Of a DNA stretch of 64,000 bases, positions 36,475-47,495 are shown piece after piece. The stretch spans positions 1 through 64,000 of the forward strand of contig JADJQN010000015.1 in the NCBI GenBank assembly GCA_016712745.1. Direction: 5' to 3'. Within the stretch, counting starts at the first letter, position 1. Every line of letters begins with the position of its first letter. The position numbers and the translations under genes are program-made. This DNA comes from Sandaracinaceae bacterium (GTDB lineage Bacteria; Myxococcota_A; Polyangia; Polyangiales; JADJQN01). The notes under the pieces were generated by a model, which was not told the DNA's origin, did no database searches, and saw only the letters and a program-made list of their open reading frames with translations.

Positions 36475-37509
36475 CGAGCCGGACACACTTCGCGCCGGGG
36501 TGGCGACAGGCCGCGGTCGGTCTGCTCGGTTTGACCGTCGGCATCAGCGCGTGCCTCAGCAGTCGTGGACAAAGCGTGGGTCGCGAGGCGTGGCCCGTAC
36601 ATGACGCCACGTCGGCCCCGCCGCGCACCTCCGCATCGGAGCGATTTCGTGGCACCTGGTTTGACGGCACTGCGGAGTTGTCGGGCTACCGAATGACCGT
36701 CGCGCGCTACGGCGAGCTGCGCACGGGCGAGCTCGTGCTCACCTACGTGACCGAGCCGATGGACCGCAGAACGCGCATCAAGGATGACGACGCGACCGCG
36801 CCCGATCGGATCGACGTGCTCAAGCTGAACGCGAACCTCACTTTTCTCGCGGGCATCTATCCCTACTCAGTGATGACGTCTGTGTTCTCTCCTATCGACG
36901 ACTGGGGACCCTCGTCGGAGCGCTTTTCACCGGTGAAGATCACTTTGACGGCGCAGGAGTGGTGCGGCCAAGTGTTTCATGCCATCCGGCCGGGGCGAGA
37001 CGCGGTCGCCGAGGAACTCGCATCGTACTTCGCGAGCGAGGGAGAGATCTCTCGGCGAATCCCGACAGCTCCGGGAACGCTCTACGAAGACGCGCTCCTG
37101 ATTCAACTCCGCGAGCTCGACGGCGCATTCGCCGCCGGCGGTTCCTGGGAGGGCTCGCTGATTCCGTCGTTGTGGCGCCTCCGCCGCGCCCACGTGCCGC
37201 TTGCGCCCGTGCCGGCAACGATCACGCGAGAGGCTGCGATGCGTACTGGCGTTCCGATCACGCGCTTTGTGCTCACAGCTGGTGGATACCGGCGCACCTT
37301 CGAGGTCGAGAGCGGGGGCGCTCGGCGGGTCCTCGGGTGGACCACCTCGGACGGAGAGGAGGCTCGGCTTCTGGCGACCACTCGTCTCCCGTACTGGCAG
37401 CTGAACCACGCTGGCGAGGGAGAGCTATCGGGCGCAACTCGGCCTTCCTGTCGACCTCAGCGCGCGTCCTGCGGCACCCCCGCCGGGGACTGTGGAGGTC
37501 GGGCGATGA
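36471..37509 (+). CDS. Lipoprotein of conserved unknown family, one frameshift
   Basis: About 345 residues. Signal VGLLGLTVGISACLSS (lipobox SAC). Core SGYRMTVARYGELRTGELVL, KLNANLTFLAGIYPYSVMTS and KITLTAQEWCGQVFHAI resemble a Bacteroidetes/Myxococcota family sometimes mislabelled 'septum formation inhibitor Maf'. A one-base shift near 37425 diverts the C-terminus; correcting it gives ESYRAQLGLPVDLSARPA and a stop at 37509. ATGA overlap with the preceding gene. Function unknown; envelope location expected. Confidence 0.7.
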
Positions 37510-37563
37510 GCAGAGGCGGCCCAACAGTCCGTAATCACCCCGAAAGGCAGCCCAACAGCCCGA

Positions 37564-37590
37564 CGTAACGATCGCGCGGCCCTCGAGACT
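37564..37590 (+). promoter_or_regulatory. ECF-type promoter of small-protein/kinase/AhpD operon
   Basis: CGTAACG (37564-37570), 14 bases, GAGACT (37585-37590). One mismatch in the first base of the -35-like block. Confidence 0.65.
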
Positions 37591-37631
37591 CTGCTTCGAG
37601 CGCAACTGGGCGCCAGAAGGAGAAGGTCACG

Positions 37632-37763
37632 ATGGCAAAGATGTGTCCGATCGATGGCTGCAAGGCGAAGAAGGGGCTCTGCATCCACGACAAGATGATG
37701 ATCGCGATGGGCGTGATGGGCGTGGCGGCCGCCATTGCGCACTGGGGCTTGCACGTTTTTTAG
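37632..37763 (+). CDS. 43-residue membrane protein with Cys-rich head
   Basis: MAKMCPIDGCKAKKGLCIHD then one hydrophobic helix (KMMIAMGVMGVAAAIAHWG). Cys at 5, 10 and 17 plus His19 could bind a metal or metalloid. A good ribosome site (GGAGAAGG) lies eight bases upstream, and the gene is the first after the ECF-type promoter at 37564-37590 and 27 bases before the kinase. No family known to me. Confidence 0.6.
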   Translation: MAKMCPIDGCKAKKGLCIHDKMMIAMGVMGVAAAIAHWGLHVF

Positions 37764-37790
37764 AGCGACTCGCCGGAGGAGAGCGACGCC

Positions 37791-40010
37791 ATGTTGCCCG
37801 ATACACCCAGTGCGACGTTTCCCTACCGTATCCTCGCTCGAGTCGGTGCCGGCGCCATGGGCGAGGTCTACGAAGCGGAAGACATCGAGCTCGGCCGAAA
37901 GGTGGCAATCAAAGTCATCAAGGCGAGCTTTGTCGAGTCACTCCCGGAGCGTGATGCAGAGGATGCGCTTCGGCGCTTCGTGCAGGAGGCGCGGGCCGCT
38001 GCCGCCTTCTCACATCCGGGCGTGACGGTCGTGCATCGCGTCGGTACGGAGGGCGGCTGGCCGTACATCGCCATGGAGTGGCTCGACGGTCGCACTCTGG
38101 AGGCCGTGCTGGCGGAGCACCAGCGCCTCTCGGTGGAACAGACGGCGCGGGTCGGGCTCGAGGTCCTCTCTGTGCTCGAGGCAGCCCACCGTACCGGAAT
38201 CACCCATCGCGACGTCAAGCCGGCGAACCTGATGGTGACGAGGGATCGTCGCATCAAGGTCACCGACTTCGGCATCGCCCGCGTCCAGGGGTCGAACCTC
38301 GCACACACGCAAGTAGGCCAGGTGCTCGGAACGCCCCAGTACGCCGCACCGGAGCAACTCGCAGGTCGACCGATCGACGTACGAGCGGACCTCTACTCCG
38401 TCGGCGCCGTGCTGTACGAATGCGTAGTCGGGCGACCTCCGTTCGAGGCAGAGTCGCTGTACGAGCTGATGAGCAAAGTTCAGGCCGAGCGACCCTTGCC
38501 GGCGAGCCGTCAGGTTGCCGGGGTGTCGGCAGAATTCGACGCTCTCCTCGCGAAGGCTCTCGCAAAGGATCCCGACGCTCGATTTCCGAGCGCCCGGGAG
38601 ATGGCGCGGGCGCTCCAGCCCTTCCTGGCCACCCGCCCAGCCGCAAGCGTCGCGGGGCCGCAGGCGCCGGTGTCCGGTTCCGGCGCGACTCTCTTGCGAG
38701 CCCCGACGCTCCACGTCGACGGGACGAGCCCTCATGCCATCGTCGGAGAGGTCATAAGGGGGTGGCCATCGCGAGCGCTCGGTCGGCAGGATGTTCCGCG
38801 GCTATTGGAACGGCTCTTCGACCGGCCCCTGCATGCTCCGGCCTTCTGCGGGGCCGTCGAGCTGTCCGGGGCGGTTGCGCTCATCTGCGACGGCGTCCTG
38901 TTTCAGGCCTTCGATGTCGCATCGGGGGCTTCGGGGGACGCGATCATCGAGAAGCTGCCGGGCGCTGCGGATGTCACCCTCTTCAGCTGTCCACCGAACC
39001 TTGAGCCACGTGCCGTGGCCCTCCTCGCCTCGCTTCTTGCGCCCAGCGCGCCCCGACTGTCGGGGCTCGACGCCGCGATCGTCGATGTGCGGCAGCTCGC
39101 GACGCGACTCGAGGGGGAGGGCTTCGACGGCACGGTCCGTCTGCGTCGCAACGACCAGGTTGCCTTTCTCTTGTTCAGCAAGGGCAAGCGCATCCTCGAG
39201 GTTTTCGGAAGCGGATGGCCCAGAGCCGCCGATGGGACGCGTTGGGAGGACTGGGTCGCCGCCACTGGAGCCACCGTAAGCGTCGAGGACCGCCGGAACG
39301 CATTTCCGGCGATAACCTACCGACAGCAGCTACGCGAATTTGCGTTGGAGGTAGTTCGCGCGACCGAGGCGAGCCCGAACGCCGCGCGGTCAGACTCGCG
39401 GGCGCAGGCGCAGATGCTGCAGCTTCTGGCCGCCACGTCAGTCACCTCCGAGCTTCCGGCCGAGTCGGTCGTGCGCTCGCTTCTCGATGCGGATCCCGCG
39501 CTTGGCCTCGCGCGCTGGCTCCTTGTCGACGTCACGCACCAGTTCGAGCAGTTTCGTCGGATGAGCAAGTGGCGCGCGATGATCGAGCCATTGGGCGCGG
39601 TGACATCGGTGAAACTCCATCACACGCTCGCCGTTCCCGACAGCAACGTGGGGGCGTTCGACGCGGTCACCTTCGGGCCGGACGGGAACGCGCTCCACGT
39701 GATCGAGCGCATTGCCGTAGGCAGCGCCGAGTCGGTGCGCGCCTTCGTCGCCCGCCTCTCGAGTGCAGCTGCCGCGCCGCGCAGTAAGCTTGCCGGAGGA
39801 ATCCTCGTCGCGCCGCGGTTCGACGACCACGCGCTCGACGCGTACGGCGAAGCGTTGCGCGCTTCACGCAAGAGCGCGCTGCGGGCGGCGCTCGACCTTC
39901 TGACGCACCGAGAGGGCTATCTCACGACGCAGCGGGGCGGTTGTCATGTCCTTCTGGTGGAAGAGGACGCTGATGGTCGGAAGCGTCCTCTCGTGCCGGA
40001 GGAGTCATGA
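37791..40010 (+). CDS. Ser/Thr protein kinase with unusual C-terminal region
   Basis: 739 residues. Kinase domain (about 9-275) is complete: VGAGAMGEVYEAEDIEL (P-loop), VAIKVIKASF (Lys), ITHRDVKPANLMV (HRD) and IKVTDFGIARVQGS (DFG). The remaining 460 residues have no transmembrane segment; blocks such as LERLFDRPLHAPAFCGAVEL and TVRLRRNDQVAFLLFSKGKR look like a DUF4388-like sensing module. Cytoplasmic kinases of this kind abound in myxobacteria. Belongs to the small-protein/AhpD transcription unit. Confidence 0.85.
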   Translation: MLPDTPSATFPYRILARVGAGAMGEVYEAEDIELGRKVAIKVIKASFVESLPERDAEDALRRFVQEARAAAAFSHPGVTVVHRVGTEGGWPYIAMEWLDGRTLEAVLAEHQRLSVEQTARVGLEVLSVLEAAHRTGITHRDVKPANLMVTRDRRIKVTDFGIARVQGSNLAHTQVGQVLGTPQYAAPEQLAGRPIDVRADLYSVGAVLYECVVGRPPFEAESLYELMSKVQAERPLPASRQVAGVSAEFDALLAKALAKDPDARFPSAREMARALQPFLATRPAASVAGPQAPVSGSGATLLRAPTLHVDGTSPHAIVGEVIRGWPSRALGRQDVPRLLERLFDRPLHAPAFCGAVELSGAVALICDGVLFQAFDVASGASGDAIIEKLPGAADVTLFSCPPNLEPRAVALLASLLAPSAPRLSGLDAAIVDVRQLATRLEGEGFDGTVRLRRNDQVAFLLFSKGKRILEVFGSGWPRAADGTRWEDWVAATGATVSVEDRRNAFPAITYRQQLREFALEVVRATEASPNAARSDSRAQAQMLQLLAATSVTSELPAESVVRSLLDADPALGLARWLLVDVTHQFEQFRRMSKWRAMIEPLGAVTSVKLHHTLAVPDSNVGAFDAVTFGPDGNALHVIERIAVGSAESVRAFVARLSSAAAAPRSKLAGGILVAPRFDDHALDAYGEALRASRKSALRAALDLLTHREGYLTTQRGGCHVLLVEEDADGRKRPLVPEES

Positions 40011-40059
40011 CCCCTCGTGCCGCGCGCCCAGTGGCGCCTGCGAAACGGTGAGGTGCAAC

Positions 40060-40635
40060 ATGTCATGGATCAAGACCATCCCGCCCGAGCAAGCGGAAGG
40101 CGAGCTTCTCGAGCTCTACAACGCCATTGGCGCAGCGCGCGGCGGGATCGCGGAGGTGCACCGCGTGCAGTCTCTCAACCCGCGTGCCCTGCGGGCGCAT
40201 CTCGAGCTGTACAAGTCGGTCGTTTTTGCGCGCTCGACGCTGAGCCGTGTCGCCCGAGAGCGCATCGCCGTCGTCGTTTCGGAGGTCAACCGCTGCGCCT
40301 ACTGCGTTGCTCACCACGGCGAAGCACTGCGACAACTCCGCGATGATGCTGCGGTCGTGGAAGGCCTCGGGAAAGGAGAAATCCCGAAGCATCTTCCGGT
40401 GGCGGATCACGCCCTTCTTCGCTGGGCCCAGCGGGCTGCGCGGGAACCCAAGGATTGTGGTGAGGCGAAGGTCAGCGAGCTACGCGCGCTCGGGTACGAC
40501 GATCGGGCGATCCTGGACGCAGCCCTGACGGTCGCCTACTTCTCGTTCGTCAATCGCCTCGTTCTGCTTCTCGGCGTCGAGGTCGAGACCGACTACCACG
40601 CGACCTGCGGGGATGAGCGCGACCGGGGGCCTTGA
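40060..40635 (+). CDS. Peroxidase-related (CMD/AhpD) enzyme
   Basis: 191 residues of the 'peroxidase-related enzyme' type: ERIAVVVSEVNRCAYCVAHH with CxxC followed by His two residues later (AYCVAHHGEAL), the AhpD-core pattern. About 50 bases after the kinase gene, probably same transcript. Third-party reductants such as lipoyl or ergothioneine thiols could feed it; unproven. Confidence 0.88.
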   Translation: MSWIKTIPPEQAEGELLELYNAIGAARGGIAEVHRVQSLNPRALRAHLELYKSVVFARSTLSRVARERIAVVVSEVNRCAYCVAHHGEALRQLRDDAAVVEGLGKGEIPKHLPVADHALLRWAQRAAREPKDCGEAKVSELRALGYDDRAILDAALTVAYFSFVNRLVLLLGVEVETDYHATCGDERDRGP

Positions 40636-40665
40636 TGGTGACTGCTGGCGAGACCGGGCGTTCGG

Positions 40666-41193
40666 CTACTGCATCATGCAGCGGAGCAGCTCCCTCTTCG
40701 CGCGGTGCAGAAGGACGGCGACGTGGCCTGGTTGCAGGTCAAGTTGCGACGCGACCTCTGTTCCCGAGGCCTCTTCCAGCATCCGCATCCGCACGACGTG
40801 CTGTTGGATCTCAGCCAGGCGGTTCACACAGCCCTGGAGCTGCACATGCTGCTCGGCCTGGGCCATCAGCTCGTCGACGCCGGCCAGGGGTGGGTCAACT
40901 CTCGCTCGTCCTCGAGAGACGTGAGGTCGCGCATGATGGTGTCGGCGGCGCATGTTGCGTGCGGCGTTTCGGACGATGACCGCCATCAATGCGCGGCTTT
41001 CGTCACCCGAGCCCACGAGCGCGCGCCTGGGGAGACGCAGGAACGTCTCGAAGGCCTCTTGAACGGCGTCGAGCGCATCGTGGGCGGTGACACCCTCCGT
41101 TCGGGCAATGCTCATGAGCGCGCGTGTCTGTTTACGGGCCAGGTCAGAGACCCAGCCCGTGAACGTGAACGTTGGTCGCGTCTCGCTCTGCAT
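40666..41193 (-). CDS. ECF-type sigma factor, likely master of the regulon
   Basis: 175 residues. Region 2: AHDALDAVQEAFETFLRLPR and MAVIVRNAARNMRRRHHHAR; region 4: VNRLAEIQQHVVRMRMLEEA, SGTEVASQLDLQPGHVAVLL and HRAKRELL. No anti-sigma gene is next to it. Its own upstream region carries the window-wide motif (41205-41231), so it appears autoregulated; this is the best candidate to read the other sites. Confidence 0.85.
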   Translation of the reverse strand: MQSETRPTFTFTGWVSDLARKQTRALMSIARTEGVTAHDALDAVQEAFETFLRLPRRALVGSGDESRALMAVIVRNAARNMRRRHHHARPHVSRGRARVDPPLAGVDELMAQAEQHVQLQGCVNRLAEIQQHVVRMRMLEEASGTEVASQLDLQPGHVAVLLHRAKRELLRCMMQ

Positions 41194-41204
41194 TCTTTCG
41201 TCAG

Positions 41205-41231
41205 AGTCACGAATCTCCGGACAACGTTACA
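41205..41231 (-). promoter_or_regulatory. ECF-type promoter of sigma gene (autoregulation)
   Basis: Minus-strand TGTAACG (41231-41225), 14 bases, GTGACT (41210-41205), 11 bases before the ATG, so the transcript is nearly leaderless. Confidence 0.7.
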
Positions 41232-41249
41232 GTCGACGTCGCTGGCCGG

Positions 41250-41798
41250 TTACGGCGAGGGCAAGCGCGGTGCCTTCGGAAAATCGATCTCCGTTTCAGA
41301 CACGATGCTCACGGAGTTCCGGAACGCGTTGAGCGCAACGACGGCGAGCACGTCGATCACCTCCGCGTCACTGACGCCCGCTTCGCGCAGACGAGCCAGG
41401 TCTGTGCCCGCACGCGCGCCGCCGGTTCGTACGACCCGGCGAGCGAAGGCCAAGAGCGCATTCTCGCGCTCGGTGCTGCCGACGCCGTCGCGAGCGGCGA
41501 TGACCTCCTCGGGCTTCAGGCCGACCCGACCGCCGAGTGCACTGTGCGCGCTCACGCAGTACGCGCAGCCGTTGAGTTCCGAGACGTGGAGATTGAGCTG
41601 CTCGATCTCCCGCTTGGAGAGGGTCCCCTTGCCGATCGCCTCCCCCCACGCGAGGGCACTAACGAGCGACCCAGGCGAGTGCCCCATGGTGGCGTAGACG
41701 TTGGGGATCATCCCGATGGCTTGCTTGAGCTGGGCGAGGACGGGCTTGGTGGCCTCGGGGGCGGTGGTGTCGGTCGTAGCGTTGATTCGAGCGGTCAT
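41250..41798 (-). CDS. Carboxymuconolactone decarboxylase (AhpD-like) family protein
   Basis: 182 residues: EIEQLNLHVSELNGCAYCVS followed by AHSALGGRVG, i.e. the CxxC...H AhpD core. ATG at 41798 has a strong AGGAGG eight bases upstream. Divergent from osmC. This is the third AhpD-type protein in 32 kb. Confidence 0.88.
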   Translation of the reverse strand: MTARINATTDTTAPEATKPVLAQLKQAIGMIPNVYATMGHSPGSLVSALAWGEAIGKGTLSKREIEQLNLHVSELNGCAYCVSAHSALGGRVGLKPEEVIAARDGVGSTERENALLAFARRVVRTGGARAGTDLARLREAGVSDAEVIDVLAVVALNAFRNSVSIVSETEIDFPKAPRLPSP

Positions 41799-41880
41799 GT
41801 CGTATTTCCTCCTGAGTGGTGAGTGGCTGCTGCTCAGGAGAAGGTCTCGACGACGACCGATATTACAGCGGGCGGCACCG

Positions 41881-41907
41881 CGTAACGAAGTCGACCTCCC
41901 GAGGACT
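41881..41907 (+). promoter_or_regulatory. Probable ECF-type promoter of osmC-like gene
   Basis: CGTAACG (41881-41887), 14 bases, AGGACT (41902-41907). Two deviations from the others (first base of each block), same spacing. It favours the ATG at 41921 as start. Confidence 0.45.
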
Positions 41908-41920
41908 GATGCTAAATCCA

Positions 41921-42370
41921 ATGGGCGAGACCGCCGCAGCAATCGATGCAGGAGTCGTGGTGGTACGTGGACGGCGGTCCGGGCTCGGACAGGACGTCCG
42001 AGTAGGCGCGCACCAGCTCCGCGCCGATGAACCCATCACGCTCGGCGGCACCGACACTGGTCCGTCGCCCTACGACTACCTGCTCGCGGCTCTTGGCGCG
42101 TGCACGTCTATGACGCTCAGGCTCTACGCCGATCGCAAGCGGTGGCCGCTCGAGGGCGTCACCGTGCACCTCCGGCACTCCCGGATTCATGCGGCTGACT
42201 GCGCCGACTGCGACACCAAGAAGGGGATGATCGAGCAAGTCGAGCGAGAGATCGAACTCGCCGGGCCTCTCGACGACGAGCAGAAGTCCCGGCTGCTGGA
42301 GATCGCCGACCGTTGTCCGGTGCACCGAACGCTCACGGCCGAGATGCGGATCGACACGCGGCTGCGTTGA
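41921..42370 (+). CDS. OsmC/Ohr family peroxidase
   Basis: 149 residues. OsmC fold with the two catalytic Cys: [20 protein letters not shown] and [13 protein letters not shown]. OsmC/Ohr enzymes reduce organic hydroperoxides. Start at 41921 (MGETAAA) fits the promoter motif; an ATG at 41909 is an alternative. Confidence 0.88.
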   Translation: MGETAAAIDAGVVVVRGRRSGLGQDVRVGAHQLRADEPITLGGTDTGPSPYDYLLAALGACTSMTLRLYADRKRWPLEGVTVHLRHSRIHAADCADCDTKKGMIEQVEREIELAGPLDDEQKSRLLEIADRCPVHRTLTAEMRIDTRLR

Positions 42371-42432
42371 CGTTCGCGCCTACCCAAGACGCCCGTCCTC
42401 GCTGGCCACGGTCGCGAGCCCGTCAAGTCGGA

Positions 42433-42459
42433 TGTAACGACCAGAGGCCCTTCGAGACC
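42433..42459 (+). promoter_or_regulatory. ECF-type promoter of thioredoxin gene
   Basis: TGTAACG (42433-42439), 14 bases, GAGACC (42454-42459), 22 bases before the trxA ATG. Confidence 0.75.
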
Positions 42460-42481
42460 CTGGAGAGGAAGGGAGCCCAAC

Positions 42482-42841
42482 ATGGCCAGCAAAGACGTTG
42501 TTATCCTGTCCGACGCGAGCTTTCAGACCGAGGTTCTGGAAGCCGAGACGCCAGTCCTCGTAGACTTCTGGGCACCGTGGTGTGGCCCCTGTCGCGCCAT
42601 TGCGCCGACCATCGACGAACTCGCGCGCGAGTACAGCGGCCGCGTGAAAGTCGCCAAGCTCAACGTGGACGAGGCACCGGAGCTTGCGCGTCGATACGGG
42701 GTACGCTCGATCCCCACAATCGTCGTGATGAAAGCAGGCAAGGTGGTGAAGGGCCCGGTCGGAACGACCCCGAAGGAGAAGCTCAAGGCGTTTCTAGAGG
42801 ACGTCCTACGAAGCGAACCCTCCAGTCGCGCCGCAGGGTAG
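42482..42841 (+). CDS. trxA: Thioredoxin
   Basis: 119 residues. [20 protein letters not shown] carries the WCGPC active site, and [13 protein letters not shown] the cis-Pro loop. Strong AGGAAGGG ribosome site. The ECF-type promoter upstream places it in the arsenic/thiol regulon, where it could reduce the ArsC domain. Confidence 0.95.
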   Translation: MASKDVVILSDASFQTEVLEAETPVLVDFWAPWCGPCRAIAPTIDELAREYSGRVKVAKLNVDEAPELARRYGVRSIPTIVVMKAGKVVKGPVGTTPKEKLKAFLEDVLRSEPSSRAAG

Positions 42842-43535
42842 CAAGGCTGGCGGGCCCCCGCACTCCGTCTCCGGCCACGAAGCGGGCACGCGACGGGTCG
42901 CCGCCGCATTCGCCGCGGGACCGTGCGAATCCGTGAGAGTGTCCCGGGTCGCATCGCCCAACCGCCTGGATTCGCAGGCGTTCGCATTTCCGGGACGGTG
43001 CGAGCGGAGCTAACCCGTCCCGCCGAGAGCCCTGCGAACGGGTTCGCAACCAGCTCCGAATGCGGAGCCATTTTTCTCTCGTCGCCAACCAACGGCGAGG
43101 GTCGGTAAACAGAAGCCCCCAAGGAGCGATCCGAGGGGGCTTCGCCGTTTCTCCCCAGAAGTCCGAGCGTTTCGCGCGCTGCGCGTGCTGCTGCGGCGCT
43201 CTCGCGGCTGCTCGCAGAGAGCGCCGAGCGAGCGCGATGAGCGCCGCGTGGGACAGCTCTCCCGCTCTCTCTCCTGTCCCGTGGGGGGAGAGAAGCCGAG
43301 AGGCGTTTAACTGCGTACCAGGCGATCAACAGTCGGCCCCGTTGGTCAACAGCTTCGGCGTCCGCGATGGGGCCGAGCCTGTTGATCATCGGGGAGACGG
43401 CTCGCGAGGCGCGACGAACGGCCCAAGCTCGGCGGCGTCGCGAACCGATCGCGCGAAGTTCGAGCGTCGGCGTGGCCGCGGGCCTGTTGATCGCTGGGGC
43501 GCTGTCCCAGGGGGCGCGCCGCTGACGAAGACGTT
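42842..43535. other. 694-base intergenic region with repeats, no gene
   Basis: No convincing frame. It holds a perfect hairpin (43112-43143), a segment at 43005-43072 (AGCCCTGCGAACGGGTTCGC then GCTCC...GCGGAGC) that resembles 50490-50541, and four copies of a 9-mer CTGTTGATC or near-identical complement (43324, 43344, 43379, 43484). Looks like mobile-element remnants. Confidence 0.4.
43112..43143. terminator. Strong hairpin downstream of trxA
   Basis: GAAGCCCCC (43112-43120) pairs perfectly with GGGGGCTTC (43135-43143); the 14-base loop contains a second GGA/TCC stem. No clear T-run follows, so it could be a terminator or part of a repeat. Confidence 0.5.
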
Positions 43536-44273
43536 TCAGTGACCAAGCGCCGCGAGTGCGTAGAGCCCACCCAGGCCTACGAGGAAGCATGCGAAGTGCA
43601 CGATGCCCGTGCCGAGCGTGTGCCCCTTGTTCACCTCGGGCACGAGGTCCGAGGCGCCGATGTACAAGAAGTTGCCCGCGGCGAGGGGCACCAGCCAACT
43701 CACCTCGAAGTGCTTCGACGCCGCGTAGGCCACGAGCCCACCGATGAGGAAGGTCGAGCCCGATAGGAGGTTGAAGAGCAGCGCGCTTCGCTTCTTCCAG
43801 CCTCCGTGGATGAGCACGGCGAAGTCGCCGAGCTCCTGAGGCACTTCGTGCGCAGCGGCCGCGAGCCATGCGGCGATTCCGAGACGAATGTCGACGAGGA
43901 ACACGCCGGCGATCGCGAGTCCGCCGAGGAAGTTGTGGAGAGCATCTCCAATCAGGATGAGGTACGTGAGAGGCTTCTTGCATTCCGCGTTGGCTCGGTG
44001 GCAGTGGTGCCAGTGAAGGAACTGCTCGAGTGCGAAGAAGAGCGCGAAGCCAACGGCGACCCACGCGAACGTGGTCTGTGACGAAAGCTGCATGAGCGAC
44101 GCGGGCAGCATGTGAAACAGTGCGCCCCCGATCATCGAGCCCGCCGCGAAGGCGACGAGTGGAAGGAGCACCTTCTGGAGCGTCGACTCGCGCAGCACGA
44201 GCGTGAGGCTGCCCACGAGCGCGATGGCGCTCATGACCACGCCGCCGAGCAAGATCCACAGAAAGACGGTCAC
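43536..44273 (-). CDS. ZIP-family metal transporter
   Basis: 245 residues from a GTG at 44273. ZIP signatures: HMLPASLMQLSSQTTFAWV, LIGDALHNFLGGLAIAGVFL (HN...G motif in helix IV) and AAAHEVPQELGDFAVLIHGG (HExxxE helix V), with a His-rich loop LHWHHCHRANAECKK. Imports Zn, Fe or Mn. Last gene of the peroxide-stress operon. Confidence 0.9.
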   Translation of the reverse strand: MTVFLWILLGGVVMSAIALVGSLTLVLRESTLQKVLLPLVAFAAGSMIGGALFHMLPASLMQLSSQTTFAWVAVGFALFFALEQFLHWHHCHRANAECKKPLTYLILIGDALHNFLGGLAIAGVFLVDIRLGIAAWLAAAAHEVPQELGDFAVLIHGGWKKRSALLFNLLSGSTFLIGGLVAYAASKHFEVSWLVPLAAGNFLYIGASDLVPEVNKGHTLGTGIVHFACFLVGLGGLYALAALGH

Positions 44274-44283
44274 AGGGGCCGCC

Positions 44284-44748
44284 TCATGGGCCGCCGCAGC
44301 CGCGCCCAGGTCCGCGTCCTCGCCCTGGCCCCCGGCCGCCCTCGCCGCGCGAGGCGCCACGACGGAACGCCGGGAGGTGACGCTCCTGCGACGCACGACG
44401 CAGGTTCTCGAAGACCGCGAGGATGTCCTCACGCTCGGTGCTGCGCATCAGCCGCTCGTAGAGCGCTGCGTTCTCGACCTCGGCTTCGACGCCCGCCTGG
44501 CAGGCCTCGCGTGTGCTCGCGAAGCGCGGGACGCGATCCGCCCACGGGTTGCCGGGTACGGCGACGCCGTAGCGCTCGAAGAGCGCACGCAGTGCTTCGA
44601 TGTGGCGAGCCTCGGACTCGACGATGTTGATGAACGGGCGCTCGGGCCCGAAGTCGTGGATGACCTGGTCGTAGATTGTCCACGCCTTGTACTCGTCGTC
44701 GAGCGCCTCGTGGAGCGCGGCGATCTCAGCTTGCGTGAGGCGTGACAT
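44284..44748 (-). CDS. DUF2202 ferritin-like protein
   Basis: 154 residues: ALHEALDDEYKAWTIYDQVI, FINIVESEARHIEALRALFE and AEVENAALYERLMRSTERED show the four-helix Glu/His di-iron pattern of DUF2202 proteins. The Gly/Arg-rich tail (GEGGRGPGRGRGP) is odd. It ends 11 bases before the zip start. Iron storage or peroxide consumption expected. Confidence 0.85.
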   Translation of the reverse strand: MSRLTQAEIAALHEALDDEYKAWTIYDQVIHDFGPERPFINIVESEARHIEALRALFERYGVAVPGNPWADRVPRFASTREACQAGVEAEVENAALYERLMRSTEREDILAVFENLRRASQERHLPAFRRGASRGEGGRGPGRGRGPGRGCGGP

Positions 44749-44811
44749 GGTTCCCTCCGAGCGCACCGGCACCCGGCGCTGCGGAGCGCGCGCGAGGTGC
44801 GACCGAAACGA

Positions 44812-45279
44812 CTACTCGAGCAAGCTTCGCAGCATCCACGCCGTCTTCTCGTGGACCTGCATGCGCTGCGTGAGCAGATCGCACGTCGGCTGATCGCTCA
44901 CGCTCTCGGCGACCTTGAAGACCTCGCGCGCCGTCCGCGCGACGGTCTCGTGCCCCTCGACGAGCTTCGTGATCATGTCCTGCGCCTTCGGGACACCGTC
45001 TTCTTCCTTGATGGCCGAGAGCGCGCTGAACTGCTTGTACGTGCCCGGCGCCGGGAAGCCGAGCGCGCGGATGCGCTCGGCCACCAGGTCCACGGCGAGG
45101 GCGAGCTCGTTGTACTGGGTCTCGAACATGAGGTGCAGCGTCTGGAACATCGGGCCGGTCACGTTCCAGTGGAAGTTGTGGGTCTTGAGGTAGAGCGTGT
45201 ACGAGTCTGCGAGCACGCGCGACAGCCCGCCCGCGATCTCCTGGCGTTTGTTAGCTTCGATGCCGATGTCGATGTTCAT
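44812..45279 (-). CDS. dps: Dps-family DNA-binding ferritin
   Basis: 155 residues: [20 protein letters not shown] and [20 protein letters not shown] carry the Dps ferroxidase ligands (His, Asp/Glu at the dimer interface). Consumes Fe(II) and H2O2. ATG at 45279 with GGAGAAG upstream; 26 bases after katG. Confidence 0.93.
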   Translation of the reverse strand: MNIDIGIEANKRQEIAGGLSRVLADSYTLYLKTHNFHWNVTGPMFQTLHLMFETQYNELALAVDLVAERIRALGFPAPGTYKQFSALSAIKEEDGVPKAQDMITKLVEGHETVARTAREVFKVAESVSDQPTCDLLTQRMQVHEKTAWMLRSLLE

Positions 45280-45305
45280 GGTCTTCTCCTTGTCAGGTTT
45301 CTGGT

Positions 45306-47495
<2,190 letters not shown>

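Noticed and set aside
41843..41867. TGTAATA...GAGACC upstream of the AhpD-like gene at 41798 (minus)
   Set aside because: Spacer is 12 instead of 14 and the -35 block deviates; kept out of the regulon list, though it could be a weak site.
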